Origin: Rhizobacter sp. | Lineage (GTDB): Bacteria > Pseudomonadota > Gammaproteobacteria > Burkholderiales > Burkholderiaceae_C | NCBI GenBank assembly: GCA_021732645.1 | Contig: JAKFUQ010000194.1 | Coordinates: 1 to 36,110 of the forward strand | Length of the DNA: 36,110 nt | Direction: 5' to 3' | Shown here: one piece after another, positions 18,406 to 26,467 of the stretch | Layout: each line of letters begins with the position of its first letter | How positions within the stretch are numbered: position 1 is the stretch's first letter | Made by a program: the position numbers and the translations under genes | The notes under the pieces: generated by a model | Told to the model about the DNA's origin: nothing | Seen by the model: the letters and a program-made list of their open reading frames with translations, nothing else | Databases searched by the model: none

Positions 18406-19125
18406 CTACTCGCGAATCAGTCCGCACTCGGAGGCGAGTCGCGCGGCCATCTTCCGATTCGGGACGCCGAGCTTGCTGATCATTCGCTGAAATCGAGAGT
18501 TGATCGAGCTCTTGCTGACGTGGAGTTCCGACGCGATGTGCTTGCTGCTGTGGCCTTGGCGCTGATGGCGCAACAGTTCCAGGTCATCCGGGGTAATCCG
18601 GGCCTTGACGATCAGCTCGCGCCGGATGCGCGCCAACCACCAGTCGTGCAATTCCAGGGCCAACGTGCGCGCGCCCAGTTTGAATCGGCTGAAGCCCTCG
18701 CCCTCGAAGTAGCCCGGCGTTGCCGATCCCAAGCACAACAGGCTGATGCGCGAATGGCCGGCGCCAGAATGGGCCGGCACGAGGACGGCAGAGGCAAAGC
18801 CGTTCTTCGCGGCGAGTTCGACGACGCGCCTTCGCTCTGGGTCCGCGATCGTCAGCGTGCTCGCAACGATCGGCTCCGAATGGTGTGCGGCGTAGGCGAT
18901 CCACGGGTCCTGCGCGATGAGCCCAGCATCGAGATACCGCTGACACCAATCGGGTTCACAGGCCAGCATGAATCGGCATGAGGACACGTCGGTGTTGTCG
19001 CGCACGAAGCTGATGAATACCGCGCTTTCCGCGCCGAGGGCATCGATCCCTTCATGAAGCAGCGCCAACGCGGTTCGCTGTTCCGTGGCTTCCGCAACCC
19101 GCTCTGCCACCGCGTTCACGCGCAT
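18406..19125 (-). CDS. LuxR-family regulator with autoinducer-binding-like domain (solo)
   Basis: ACEPDWCQRYLDAGLIAQDPWIAYAA (W-x3-Y ... DP) and C-terminal HTH ITPDDLELLRHQRQGHSSKHIASELHVSKSSINSRFQRMISKLGVPNRKMAARLA. Start taken at MRVNAVAERV; an alternative GTG lies at 19146. Confidence 0.85.
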   Translation of the reverse strand: MRVNAVAERVAEATEQRTALALLHEGIDALGAESAVFISFVRDNTDVSSCRFMLACEPDWCQRYLDAGLIAQDPWIAYAAHHSEPIVASTLTIADPERRRVVELAAKNGFASAVLVPAHSGAGHSRISLLCLGSATPGYFEGEGFSRFKLGARTLALELHDWWLARIRRELIVKARITPDDLELLRHQRQGHSSKHIASELHVSKSSINSRFQRMISKLGVPNRKMAARLASECGLIRE

Positions 19126-19168
19126 CGTGTAGTCGCTGGCAGACACTCGCTCCGCCAGGGATGGTGGG

Positions 19169-19576
19169 CTATGCGTCGGCGGGCCTTGCGTCGAGGCGCC
19201 ACAGGTCATCGCCATCCCGCTTGAGGCTGACGTAGAGCAGAGGGTGCTCGAAGCGAACGGCGTCGGCGTCGCACCATCGGTTGAACTGGGCGGCGTTGAC
19301 GAACCGGAGGGACTGCATGGTCCGAAGACCGCGCCGGGGGATTTCTTCGCGTTCGACATAGAGACCTCCTGCAACGCGTTGAAGGAAGAACCGCACCTCG
19401 CCTCGACGGCCTTGCGCACTCAGCAATCGGGCATCTTCGGCCGATGCCTGAGCGGGCACCTGTCCGGGTGCGGTCCCGGGGGCGACACGCCGGGGTGCGC
19501 CTGGGCGTGTCGCGCGAGTCACCGGGCTTCTCCCGGCAAGCCCGATCCGGCCGATCCAGCTCGGCATGTTCTGCAA
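19169..19576 (-). CDS. Conserved-looking hypothetical protein upstream of luxR
   Basis: C-terminal half RRGEVRFFLQRVAGGLYVEREEIPRRGLRTMQSLRFVNAAQFNRWCDADAVRFEHPLLYVSLKRDGDDLWRL has protein-like composition; stop lies just upstream of luxR. Start codon uncertain. Confidence 0.6.
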   Translation of the reverse strand: MQNMPSWIGRIGLAGRSPVTRATRPGAPRRVAPGTAPGQVPAQASAEDARLLSAQGRRGEVRFFLQRVAGGLYVEREEIPRRGLRTMQSLRFVNAAQFNRWCDADAVRFEHPLLYVSLKRDGDDLWRLDARPADA

Positions 19577-19710
19577 AAGTTCGACGCCTTCGCTGCCGCA
19601 ACGGCTGCGGCCGGCGCCTCTTGAAAAGGGCGCATACCTGCTCCAAGCAAAACCGGTACTGCACGATCCGCTCGGATAGGCGGCTTGTGGTGGCCCGCAG
19701 TGAACGGGCT

Positions 19711-19727
19711 TCTACACAGGTTGTAGA
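19711..19727. promoter_or_regulatory. 17-bp dyad TCTACA-caggt-TGTAGA, candidate operator
   Basis: Perfect 6-bp inverted arms with a 5-bp spacer, about 135 bp upstream of the 19576 start and near luxR. Confidence 0.4.
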
Positions 19728-20112
19728 GATACCCAAGTGATTCCAATCTGTCTAGCGTGGCGTCAAGATTTTTCGTAAGCGTTCGTAGACAGTCAGGGTG
19801 TCCGCTGGGCCGGGCTTGACTGCTGACGACCCTGAGCAACAAGCGGCCCTTCGATCTTCGGATGGCCTCGTCGATGCGGTCGAGTTGCCCCGTCTTCGCC
19901 GGTCGCCTGATGTGCGAACCGTAGCGCCGCGCGCACGAGCGCAAGAGCCTTTCGCGGCATAAACGGCCGCCTTCCCGCCGACGCTCCGCTCTGGCGGGCC
20001 CCTTCCATTTATTCCACGGTGCCCTTGCGCTCGCGCTTCATCGCGGCGCTGTCGGTGTCGCACGGCGACCGACGAATGCGGGGCAGAAGTCAGCTCAACA
20101 CCGCACCCAACG

Positions 20113-20145
20113 CCGAGGGATCAACAGCCAATCCGGCTCCCTCGG
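20113..20145. repeat. Inverted repeat CCGAGGGA...TCCCTCGG with inner GCC/GGC, hairpin upstream of parB
   Basis: Perfect 8-bp arms at 20113-20120 and 20138-20145; inner GCC (20127-20129) / GGC (20135-20137). Confidence 0.5.
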
Positions 20146-20351
20146 AAATTAGGGCAGGTGCTTTTTGGAATTGGAAGGCAGACGACATGCAGATGCACAG
20201 CGACATCGAGGCGGACGGCATGGCACAGCAGCGTTTACGAACGGTTGCGGTGTCGTTCAAGACCCGCGGTGTTCCGTGGCCTGGGGTCCCGCCGTGACCG
20301 TCTGTCGAGCAGGCTGGAGCGAAGTGTTTTCAATCTTTGGAGTTCATCATC

Positions 20352-22304
20352 ATGGAACACACGAAAGAGTTGTTGTCGGTACCGTTGGCGAGCCTTGTGG
20401 CGTCCCGCTACAACGTGCGCCGGCACACGTCCGGGCAGGTCGAGGAGCTGGCGGCGCTGATCGGCGCGCAGGGGCTGCTGCACAACCTGGTGGTCACCGA
20501 GCAGGTGGTCGGTCGGGGCAAGGGGCGCAAGGTCAAGTTCGCGGTCGCTGCGGGTGAGCGGCGACGCCGCGCGCTGCTGCTGTTGCAACAGCAGGGCCGT
20601 CTCCCGAAGGCGCACGAGGTGCTGTGCGAGCTGGTGCCGCCCGAGCGGGCGCTCGAAGTGAGCGTGGCCGAGAACAGCGGCCGGGAGGCGTTGCACCCTG
20701 CCGACGAGTTCGAGGCCTTCAAGGCCTTGATCGATGAGGGCAAGGGTGTCGAGGACGTGGCGGCGCGGTTCGGCGTGTCGGTGCTCACGGTGCAGCGGCG
20801 GTTGAAGCTGTCGGCCTTGTCGCCGAAGTTGCTCGCGCTGTACCGGCAGGACGGCATCAACCTCGATCAGTTGATGGCGCTGGCACTCAGCGACGATCAC
20901 GCGGCGCAGGAACGCGCCTGGTTCGAGGCGCAGCCCTGGGATCGGGACCCGCCCTCGATCCGTCGCAAGCTCACGGCCGGCGAAATCGAGGCGGCGTCGA
21001 GCGCACTCGCGCGCTTCGTTGGTGTCGAAGCCTATGAGGCCGCCGGTGGCGTGGTGCGCCGCGACCTGTTCGACGACGATCAGAGCCGCTTCCTGTCCGA
21101 TCCGGCGCTGCTTGACCGACTTGCCACGGAGAAGCTCGAAGCGGTGGCGGCTGCGATTCGTCAGGACGGCGCCGAGGGCTGGAAGTGGGTCGAAGCGCGG
21201 CTGACACTCGACCATTCGGGCCTGCGACAGTTCGCGCCTTGCGACCACAAGCATCGTCGGCCGAATCCCGATGAAAGCGCGGCACTGGCCGAACTGACGC
21301 ACCGCGAGAAGGAACTCGGTATCGAGGAGGAACGCTTGGCCGACGCCGATGAGGCGACGGCCGACGATTGGGAGCGCATCAACCTGGAGCAGCAGGACAT
21401 CGAGGCCCGGCGCAAGGCGATCGAGGCCGGGCTCCGGGTCTGGACGGAGGCAGATCGGCGCCGCGCAGGGGTCATCGTCACCATCACCCGCACTGGCGAG
21501 CTCGAAGTCTTGCGTGGGCTGCTGCGCGAGGAGGATCGCAAGGTACAGGTCGAGCGCGGCGCGACTGCATCGGGCACCGATCCGTCGCGCGGCGAAGCTC
21601 ACGCTCCGGCGCACCGCGCCGGCAGTGGCGAGCGTTCAGGCCCGCTGCCCGAGGGACGCCCGGCGACCATGCCAGAGAGCTTGTCGCGCAGGCTCGCCGC
21701 GCACCGGTCGATGGCCCTTCAGGCCGCGCTGCTGCGGCGCACGCCCGTGGCATTGGCGTTGCTGGCGTATGTCTTCGTCCAACGCGCATTCGGAGAGAGT
21801 CACTACCGTTCCGCGTCGGTTGCGCAGATCACGCCGCAGTTCTCTGCGGGCGCGCTCAAGGCTGCTGCCGACGACCTGGAAGGCTCCGCTGCATGGCGGG
21901 TTGTCGAGGACGCAAAACAGGTCTGGGCCGAGCGCCTTCCGGTAGGCGCCAGTGATCGGCTTGCGTGGCTTATCGAGCTGCCAGAGCCCGACTTGCTCGA
22001 ACTGCTGGCGCTCTGCACGGCGATGACGGTGAACGCGCTCCCCGGTGCAGGCGCGGCATTCGACGCCAACGCGCTCACTGCCGCTGTTGAACTGGACATG
22101 GCCGACTGGTGGGAGCCGACGCCAGCGCGCTACCTGAACCACGTCCCGAAGTCGCAGATCATCATTGCCCTCGAAGAAGCAGGGCCGGGGCTGACGGACG
22201 GTGGTGTCGAAGCGATGAAGAAGGAAGCGCTGGTGGCATGCGCGTCTGCGCGCCTCGCGGGCAGGCGGTGGTTGCCGCTGCCGCTGCGCAAGCCATCCGT
22301 GTGA
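20352..22304 (+). CDS. ParB/RepB/Spo0J-family protein (ICE-type, about 650 aa)
   Basis: MEHTKELLSVPLASLVASRYNVRRHTSGQVEELAALIGAQGLLHNLVVTEQ...FAVAAGERRRRAL...ENSGREALHPADEFEAFKAL...VEDVAARFGVSVLTVQRRLKLSALSPKLLALY: ParB N-terminal and HTH. Confidence 0.92.
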   Translation: MEHTKELLSVPLASLVASRYNVRRHTSGQVEELAALIGAQGLLHNLVVTEQVVGRGKGRKVKFAVAAGERRRRALLLLQQQGRLPKAHEVLCELVPPERALEVSVAENSGREALHPADEFEAFKALIDEGKGVEDVAARFGVSVLTVQRRLKLSALSPKLLALYRQDGINLDQLMALALSDDHAAQERAWFEAQPWDRDPPSIRRKLTAGEIEAASSALARFVGVEAYEAAGGVVRRDLFDDDQSRFLSDPALLDRLATEKLEAVAAAIRQDGAEGWKWVEARLTLDHSGLRQFAPCDHKHRRPNPDESAALAELTHREKELGIEEERLADADEATADDWERINLEQQDIEARRKAIEAGLRVWTEADRRRAGVIVTITRTGELEVLRGLLREEDRKVQVERGATASGTDPSRGEAHAPAHRAGSGERSGPLPEGRPATMPESLSRRLAAHRSMALQAALLRRTPVALALLAYVFVQRAFGESHYRSASVAQITPQFSAGALKAAADDLEGSAAWRVVEDAKQVWAERLPVGASDRLAWLIELPEPDLLELLALCTAMTVNALPGAGAAFDANALTAAVELDMADWWEPTPARYLNHVPKSQIIIALEEAGPGLTDGGVEAMKKEALVACASARLAGRRWLPLPLRKPSV

Positions 22305-22311
22305 TGCAAGC

Positions 22312-22334
22312 GCGGGCGGGTTCAACCCGCCCGC
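22312..22334 (+). terminator. Stem-loop GCGGGCGGG-TTCAA-CCCGCCCGC downstream of parB
   Basis: Perfect 9-bp GC stem (11-bp dyad counting TT/AA), starting 8 nt after the parB stop; only a weak T stretch follows. Confidence 0.6.
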
Positions 22335-22354
22335 CACTTTGGAATAGAAAAGCC

Positions 22355-22660
22355 ATGTGGTTGCTGATCGCCCGAGAACCCGCGCCGGACGCGCCGTATT
22401 GGCCCGGCCGGCGCACGTTTGCGGCTGTCGATGCAGCCGCGTGGCCACTTTTCTGGGTGCTGTTGTTCAGCCACGCCCCAAAGCCTGTCGGCCTTGTCGG
22501 CCCGTTCGTCGCGGCCGTTGCAGTGCTGTGTGGGCTGGGTCGGCTACATCGTGCCCTGTGGGTGAATCACCGCTATCGGTTCACGACCTGGCGATGGGGC
22601 AGGGTGGTGGCAGCCTTGCTTTTGATCGGCGCGGTCATGAAGTTGATGCTGCCGACATAG
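22355..22660 (+). CDS. Small membrane protein (101 aa)
   Basis: MWLLIAREPAPDAPYWPGRRTFAAVDAAAWPLFWVLLFSHAPKPVGLVGPFVAAVAVLCGLGRLHRALWVNHRYRF...VVAALLLIGAVMKLMLPT. Three hydrophobic stretches. Shorter start than the 22109 ORF because that overlaps parB. Confidence 0.75.
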   Translation: MWLLIAREPAPDAPYWPGRRTFAAVDAAAWPLFWVLLFSHAPKPVGLVGPFVAAVAVLCGLGRLHRALWVNHRYRFTTWRWGRVVAALLLIGAVMKLMLPT

Positions 22661-22665
22661 CCGAG

Positions 22666-22893
22666 TCAATGTGCGACCGTCGGACGCCCCTCGGTCCACC
22701 GTTCGAGGTCTGTCCGGCGCCACCCGATCGCGCGGTTCGCAAGACGCACTGGAGAGGGAAATTTGTCCTGCGCCACGAGCCGGTAGATCGTCGAGCGGCC
22801 GAGTCCAGTCATACGGGTGACGGCCCACATGCGAAGAAAGGGCGAGCTGTCAGAACTGGAGTCGGCTTCAGCGGCAGGCTTGAGATCGCGCAT
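22666..22893 (-). CDS. AlpA-family transcriptional regulator / excisionase-like
   Basis: FLRMWAVTRMTGLGRSTIYRLVAQDKFPSPVRLANRAIGWRRTDLERWTEGRP, the AlpA MerR-like wHTH pattern. Confidence 0.92.
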   Translation of the reverse strand: MRDLKPAAEADSSSDSSPFLRMWAVTRMTGLGRSTIYRLVAQDKFPSPVRLANRAIGWRRTDLERWTEGRPTVAH

Positions 22894-22982
22894 GGAACAG
22901 TTCTCCGATGAGTCCTTGCAATGACTCTAGACGTGAACCGGCGTTGCATGAGCGATGATTTCAAGCCGAAAAATGTCACGTG

Positions 22983-24272
22983 TCAGCGGGCAGCAGACTC
23001 CGCGGGCCTGGTTGTTCTCTGCTGCTTTGCGGGTGGCGCGCCTTGCCGCTTTGTTCGAGGGCCGCTCGCTTGCTTGCCAACGGCCTCGTTCAGCCTCAGC
23101 TTGTCCACTTGGTCTGCCCAGGCCTGCAAAAGCTCGCGGCGTTCGGCTTGATACGCGTGCCTGTTGTATGCAGCGCGCACGCGATTGTTGGGCACATGAG
23201 CCAGGCAGTGTTCGATCACATCCACGTTCGCGGCTATGCCGTTGAAGTGCGTGCTGAACGCCGCCCGCATGCCGTGCGGCGTGCCGTCGCCGCTGAAGCC
23301 AAGTCGCTCCATCAACGCGTTCAAGCTGCGGTCCGCCATTGGCCGCTTCGGATCAACACGATTCGGGAACAAGAACTCGCTGGCAGCCGGAACGATGGAA
23401 CGCAGTGCCTCGATCTGACGGATCGCTTGGCTGGACAGCGGCACCCAGTGCGCGCGGCCCGCCTTCATGCGGTCGGCCGGTACTTCCCATTCGGCTGCCT
23501 CCAAATTGAACTCGCTCCATCTAGCGCCAGTGACCTCGGCTTTGCGGCATGCCGTTAGCACCACGAGCAGCATCGCGATGCGGGTCTGCTCGTTGATGGT
23601 CGTGATGGCGTCCAGCTTGCGCAGGAATTCCCCCAGCAGCCCGGTCGATAGCGCGGGGTGGTTGGTTTGGTTGCGCTTGCGCAGCACGCGCACCGGAGGC
23701 ACCGGGTTGTTTTCGAGCAGGCCACTGTCGATGGCGTATTCGAAGATGCCCCACAGGTAGTTCCGGAGGTTGCGGGCGACCTCAGGGGCGCGCAGCTCGA
23801 CCTGTTTCAGGGCTGCTGTCAATTCAAGACGGGTGAGACCGGTGATCGCCCGGTCCTTGAGCTGCGGCATCAGGTCTTTTTCGATCTCGCGATCACGCTG
23901 GATGATGGTCGCAGGCCGCAGGCTCGCCGACGTGGCCGCGTTCCACTCAGCCGCGACTGCCGCGAACGATCCCTTGGCGCGGCGCAGCTCTGCACGGGCC
24001 TGTTGTTCTCTGTCCTGGCGGCGCGCACGGACAGGGTGGACGCCCTGCGCGACAAGCTTTCGGGCTTCGGTGTGCGCATGTCGCGCGTCGGCGAGACTGA
24101 CCTCGGGGTACGACCCGAGTGCATGGAGTCCCTCGATGCCGCTCAGTCGAAACTTGTACCGCCACAGCTTCGAGCCGTTGGGTTGCACCAGGAGGAAAAG
24201 GCCGCCTGTGTCGGCCAGCTTGTAGGCGCGCTCAGCAGGCTGCGCGGACTTGATCTTGAGCGTCGTCAGCAT
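22983..24272 (-). CDS. int: Tyrosine-type integrase with DUF4102 N-terminal domain
   Basis: KLADTGGLFLLVQPNGSKLWRYKFRLSGIEGLHALGSYPEVSLADAR; catalytic ACRKAEV, HGMRAAFST, LAH and YNRHAYQAERR. Start MLTTLKIKSAQ at 24272, or 24305 for the longer form. Confidence 0.93.
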   Translation of the reverse strand: MLTTLKIKSAQPAERAYKLADTGGLFLLVQPNGSKLWRYKFRLSGIEGLHALGSYPEVSLADARHAHTEARKLVAQGVHPVRARRQDREQQARAELRRAKGSFAAVAAEWNAATSASLRPATIIQRDREIEKDLMPQLKDRAITGLTRLELTAALKQVELRAPEVARNLRNYLWGIFEYAIDSGLLENNPVPPVRVLRKRNQTNHPALSTGLLGEFLRKLDAITTINEQTRIAMLLVVLTACRKAEVTGARWSEFNLEAAEWEVPADRMKAGRAHWVPLSSQAIRQIEALRSIVPAASEFLFPNRVDPKRPMADRSLNALMERLGFSGDGTPHGMRAAFSTHFNGIAANVDVIEHCLAHVPNNRVRAAYNRHAYQAERRELLQAWADQVDKLRLNEAVGKQASGPRTKRQGAPPAKQQRTTRPAESAAR

Positions 24273-24312
24273 TGGGGGTATGGCCAGAACGGTACCCCCA
24301 ACCATACCCCCA
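24273..24312. repeat. Three copies of octamer TACCCCCA/TGGGGGTA at the integrase start
   Basis: TGGGGGTA at 24273-24280, TACCCCCA at 24293-24300 and 24305-24312. The first two form a perfect 9-bp inverted repeat TTGGGGGTA-N12-TACCCCCAA. Confidence 0.6.
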
Positions 24313-24391
24313 GCTGATCGAGATCACAAGAAATCTGTCGGAACCACTTGAAACGCCGAAGTTCTCTAAGTCACTGTTTTTTATGGTGTTA

Positions 24392-24417
24392 TTCCAACAT
24401 CTTGGGATGTCTTGGAA
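24392..24417. repeat. Imperfect dyad TTCCAACATC-TTGG-GATGTCTTGGAA, candidate att core or integrase regulatory site
   Basis: Arms TTCCAA/TTGGAA enclosing the hairpin ACATC-TTGG-GATGT, in an AT-rich segment just upstream of int. Confidence 0.35.
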
Positions 24418-24724
24418 CTGCCTGGGACGCCCATACACAGTTCAGGTGGCGAGTTTCATAACGACATTTTGATGTTGATGCTCTTGTGCTTTTTCTTGCT
24501 GTGTTCGAAGGGTATCCTCATTCAAAAAGCCGGTGCATGAGGATCACGCAGAACAATGCGTGCCGCGTTGACGTTGCAGCCCCTGAATCTGATGTCAACG
24601 TGACACAAGCACGATGGGTCAGCGCATTGATCGTCGAGCAGGCTGGCGGGTCGCCGCGGCGCTTGTTAACCTCGCAAACAAGGCATTACGCGCCCAGCAC
24701 CACCGCATTCACCCAGTTCCGTCC

Positions 24725-26446
24725 ATGGTCGGGCACCTCCACCCCACGCCGTCCACATCCCGCACCCACCTGCTCACGGTGGCGATCGAGGACTATTTTC
24801 AGGCCGGCGCGTTTCGCGGCCTGATTCCGGCCGACCGCTGGGAACGCTTCGAGTCGCGTCTGACGCGCGGCACGCATGCGGTGCTGCAGCTGCTGGCCGA
24901 TACCGGAAACCGCGCTACCTTCTTCAGTTGCGGCTGGATCGCAGATCACCACCCCGAGCTGCTGCGTGAGGTGGTGGCTGCTGGGCACGAGGTCGCCTGT
25001 CAGGGCTATTTTCAGCACGCGCTGCACGACATCCCACCGGCCGCCTTTGCCCTCGACTTGCGTCGTTCGCGCACCGCGGTCGAGCAGGCCATCGGGCAGG
25101 TGGTGCTCGGCCACCGCATTGGCCGACACTGGCTGCGCCCACCCGATCTGTGGGCCCTCGGGCTGGTGCGCGAAGCCGGGTTTGCCTACGACGCCAGCTT
25201 GCGCCCGCTCGGGCGAGATGGTGCCGATGACCCCGCATCACTCGTCGTGCACCAGCGCATGCTGCGCGCGGGGTCGCTGTGGGAGGTGCCGGTATCGAGC
25301 ACCTCGGTGGGGGGCTGGCGTGTGCCCATCGCTGGCGGCAACTGGTTTCGCCAGGCACCCGACGCGCCGCTGCGCCACGCCGCTGCGCGGTGGATGCGTG
25401 AGTGCGATGCACCGCTGGTCGCCTACTTCCACACCTGGGAATTCGACCCCGAGCAGCCGCGTATCGCTGGAACCGGTGTGCTGCAGCGGTTGCGCCACTA
25501 CCGCCGTCTCGCCACCATGCCGACTCGGCTGGCCCGGCTGCTCGGCGAGCACCGCTTTGTGTCGATAGCGGAACACCTGCATCTGGTGCCTGCACCGGTG
25601 GTGGCCGTCGCCGCGCCGCCGCTGTTGCCCGTCCTCACCGTGCAGACCATCGCACCGGTATCGGCAGCCACGCCCGCCACCGCACCGCCACGCCGCCCGT
25701 TGACGCTGCTGGTGCCGTGTTTCAACGAGGCACAGGTGCTGCCCTACTTGCGGCGCACGCTGCTGCGCTTTGCTGCCGAGCGCGGCGTGGGGCTGGAGCT
25801 GTCCTATGTATTCGTCGATGATGGCAGCAACGACAGCAGCGCAGCACTGCTCGAACAACTGGCGGCCGAGTTGCCACGGTGCACGCTGCTGCGCCACCCG
25901 GCCAACCGTGGCATCGCTGCCGCATTGCTCACCGGATTTGCCGCCTGCCGCACCGAGTTGGTGGCGGTGCTCGACGCCGATTGCACCTTTGACCCTGACC
26001 AGTTGCCCGCCATGCTCGATCTGCTGACCGATGGCGTCGATGTCGTCTCGGCCTCGCCCGCCCATGCGGCCGGAGCGATGAAAAATGTGCCCGCCTGGCG
26101 CGCGGCAATGTCGCTCGGCGCTGCGGCGCTTTACCGCCGGGTGTTGCGCCAGCGGCTGACCAGCTACACGAGTTGCTTTCGCATCTACCGCATGAATGCC
26201 CTGCAGGGCCTGGTGCTCGCCGACCCTGGGTTTTGCGGCGTCGCCGAAATCCTCGGCCGACTCGACCTGGCTGGCAGGCGCATCGTCGAATTCCCCGCGC
26301 TGCTCGAAACCCGCTTGCTCGGCCAGTCCAAGCTGCGCGTGCTGCGCACCGTGGCCAGCCACCTGCGGCTGTTACTGCGTCTGGCCGCCGCGCGCTGGCT
26401 GCACCGCCCCTTGCCCAACCGGGTGAGCGCGATGGCCGCGCATTGA
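24725..26446 (+). CDS. Fusion of XrtA-type polysaccharide-deacetylase-like domain and DPM1-like GT2 glycosyltransferase
   Basis: N-terminal LLTVAIEDYFQAGAF...GNRATFFSCGWIADHHPELLREVVAAGHEV...YFHTWEFDPEQPR; C-terminal LTLLVPCFNEAQVLPYLRRTL...YVFVDDGSNDSSAALLEQL...LDADCTFDPDQLPAMLDLL...RLLGQSKLRVLRT. Confidence 0.88.
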   Translation: MVGHLHPTPSTSRTHLLTVAIEDYFQAGAFRGLIPADRWERFESRLTRGTHAVLQLLADTGNRATFFSCGWIADHHPELLREVVAAGHEVACQGYFQHALHDIPPAAFALDLRRSRTAVEQAIGQVVLGHRIGRHWLRPPDLWALGLVREAGFAYDASLRPLGRDGADDPASLVVHQRMLRAGSLWEVPVSSTSVGGWRVPIAGGNWFRQAPDAPLRHAAARWMRECDAPLVAYFHTWEFDPEQPRIAGTGVLQRLRHYRRLATMPTRLARLLGEHRFVSIAEHLHLVPAPVVAVAAPPLLPVLTVQTIAPVSAATPATAPPRRPLTLLVPCFNEAQVLPYLRRTLLRFAAERGVGLELSYVFVDDGSNDSSAALLEQLAAELPRCTLLRHPANRGIAAALLTGFAACRTELVAVLDADCTFDPDQLPAMLDLLTDGVDVVSASPAHAAGAMKNVPAWRAAMSLGAAALYRRVLRQRLTSYTSCFRIYRMNALQGLVLADPGFCGVAEILGRLDLAGRRIVEFPALLETRLLGQSKLRVLRTVASHLRLLLRLAAARWLHRPLPNRVSAMAAH

Positions 26447-26467
26447 GCGGCAAAGAGGCAGCGCTGT

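Noticed and set aside
18361-18406. Short inverted repeats GACCGC/GCGGTC and GCGATC/GATCGC between the MnmH-like gene and luxR
   Set aside because: Overlapping 6-bp arms in GC-rich sequence between convergent genes; too weak to call as a bidirectional terminator.
24313-24480. tRNA gene at the integrase-proximal junction
   Set aside because: I looked for a GGTTCGAATCC-type T-arm and CCA end on both strands and found no convincing cloverleaf.
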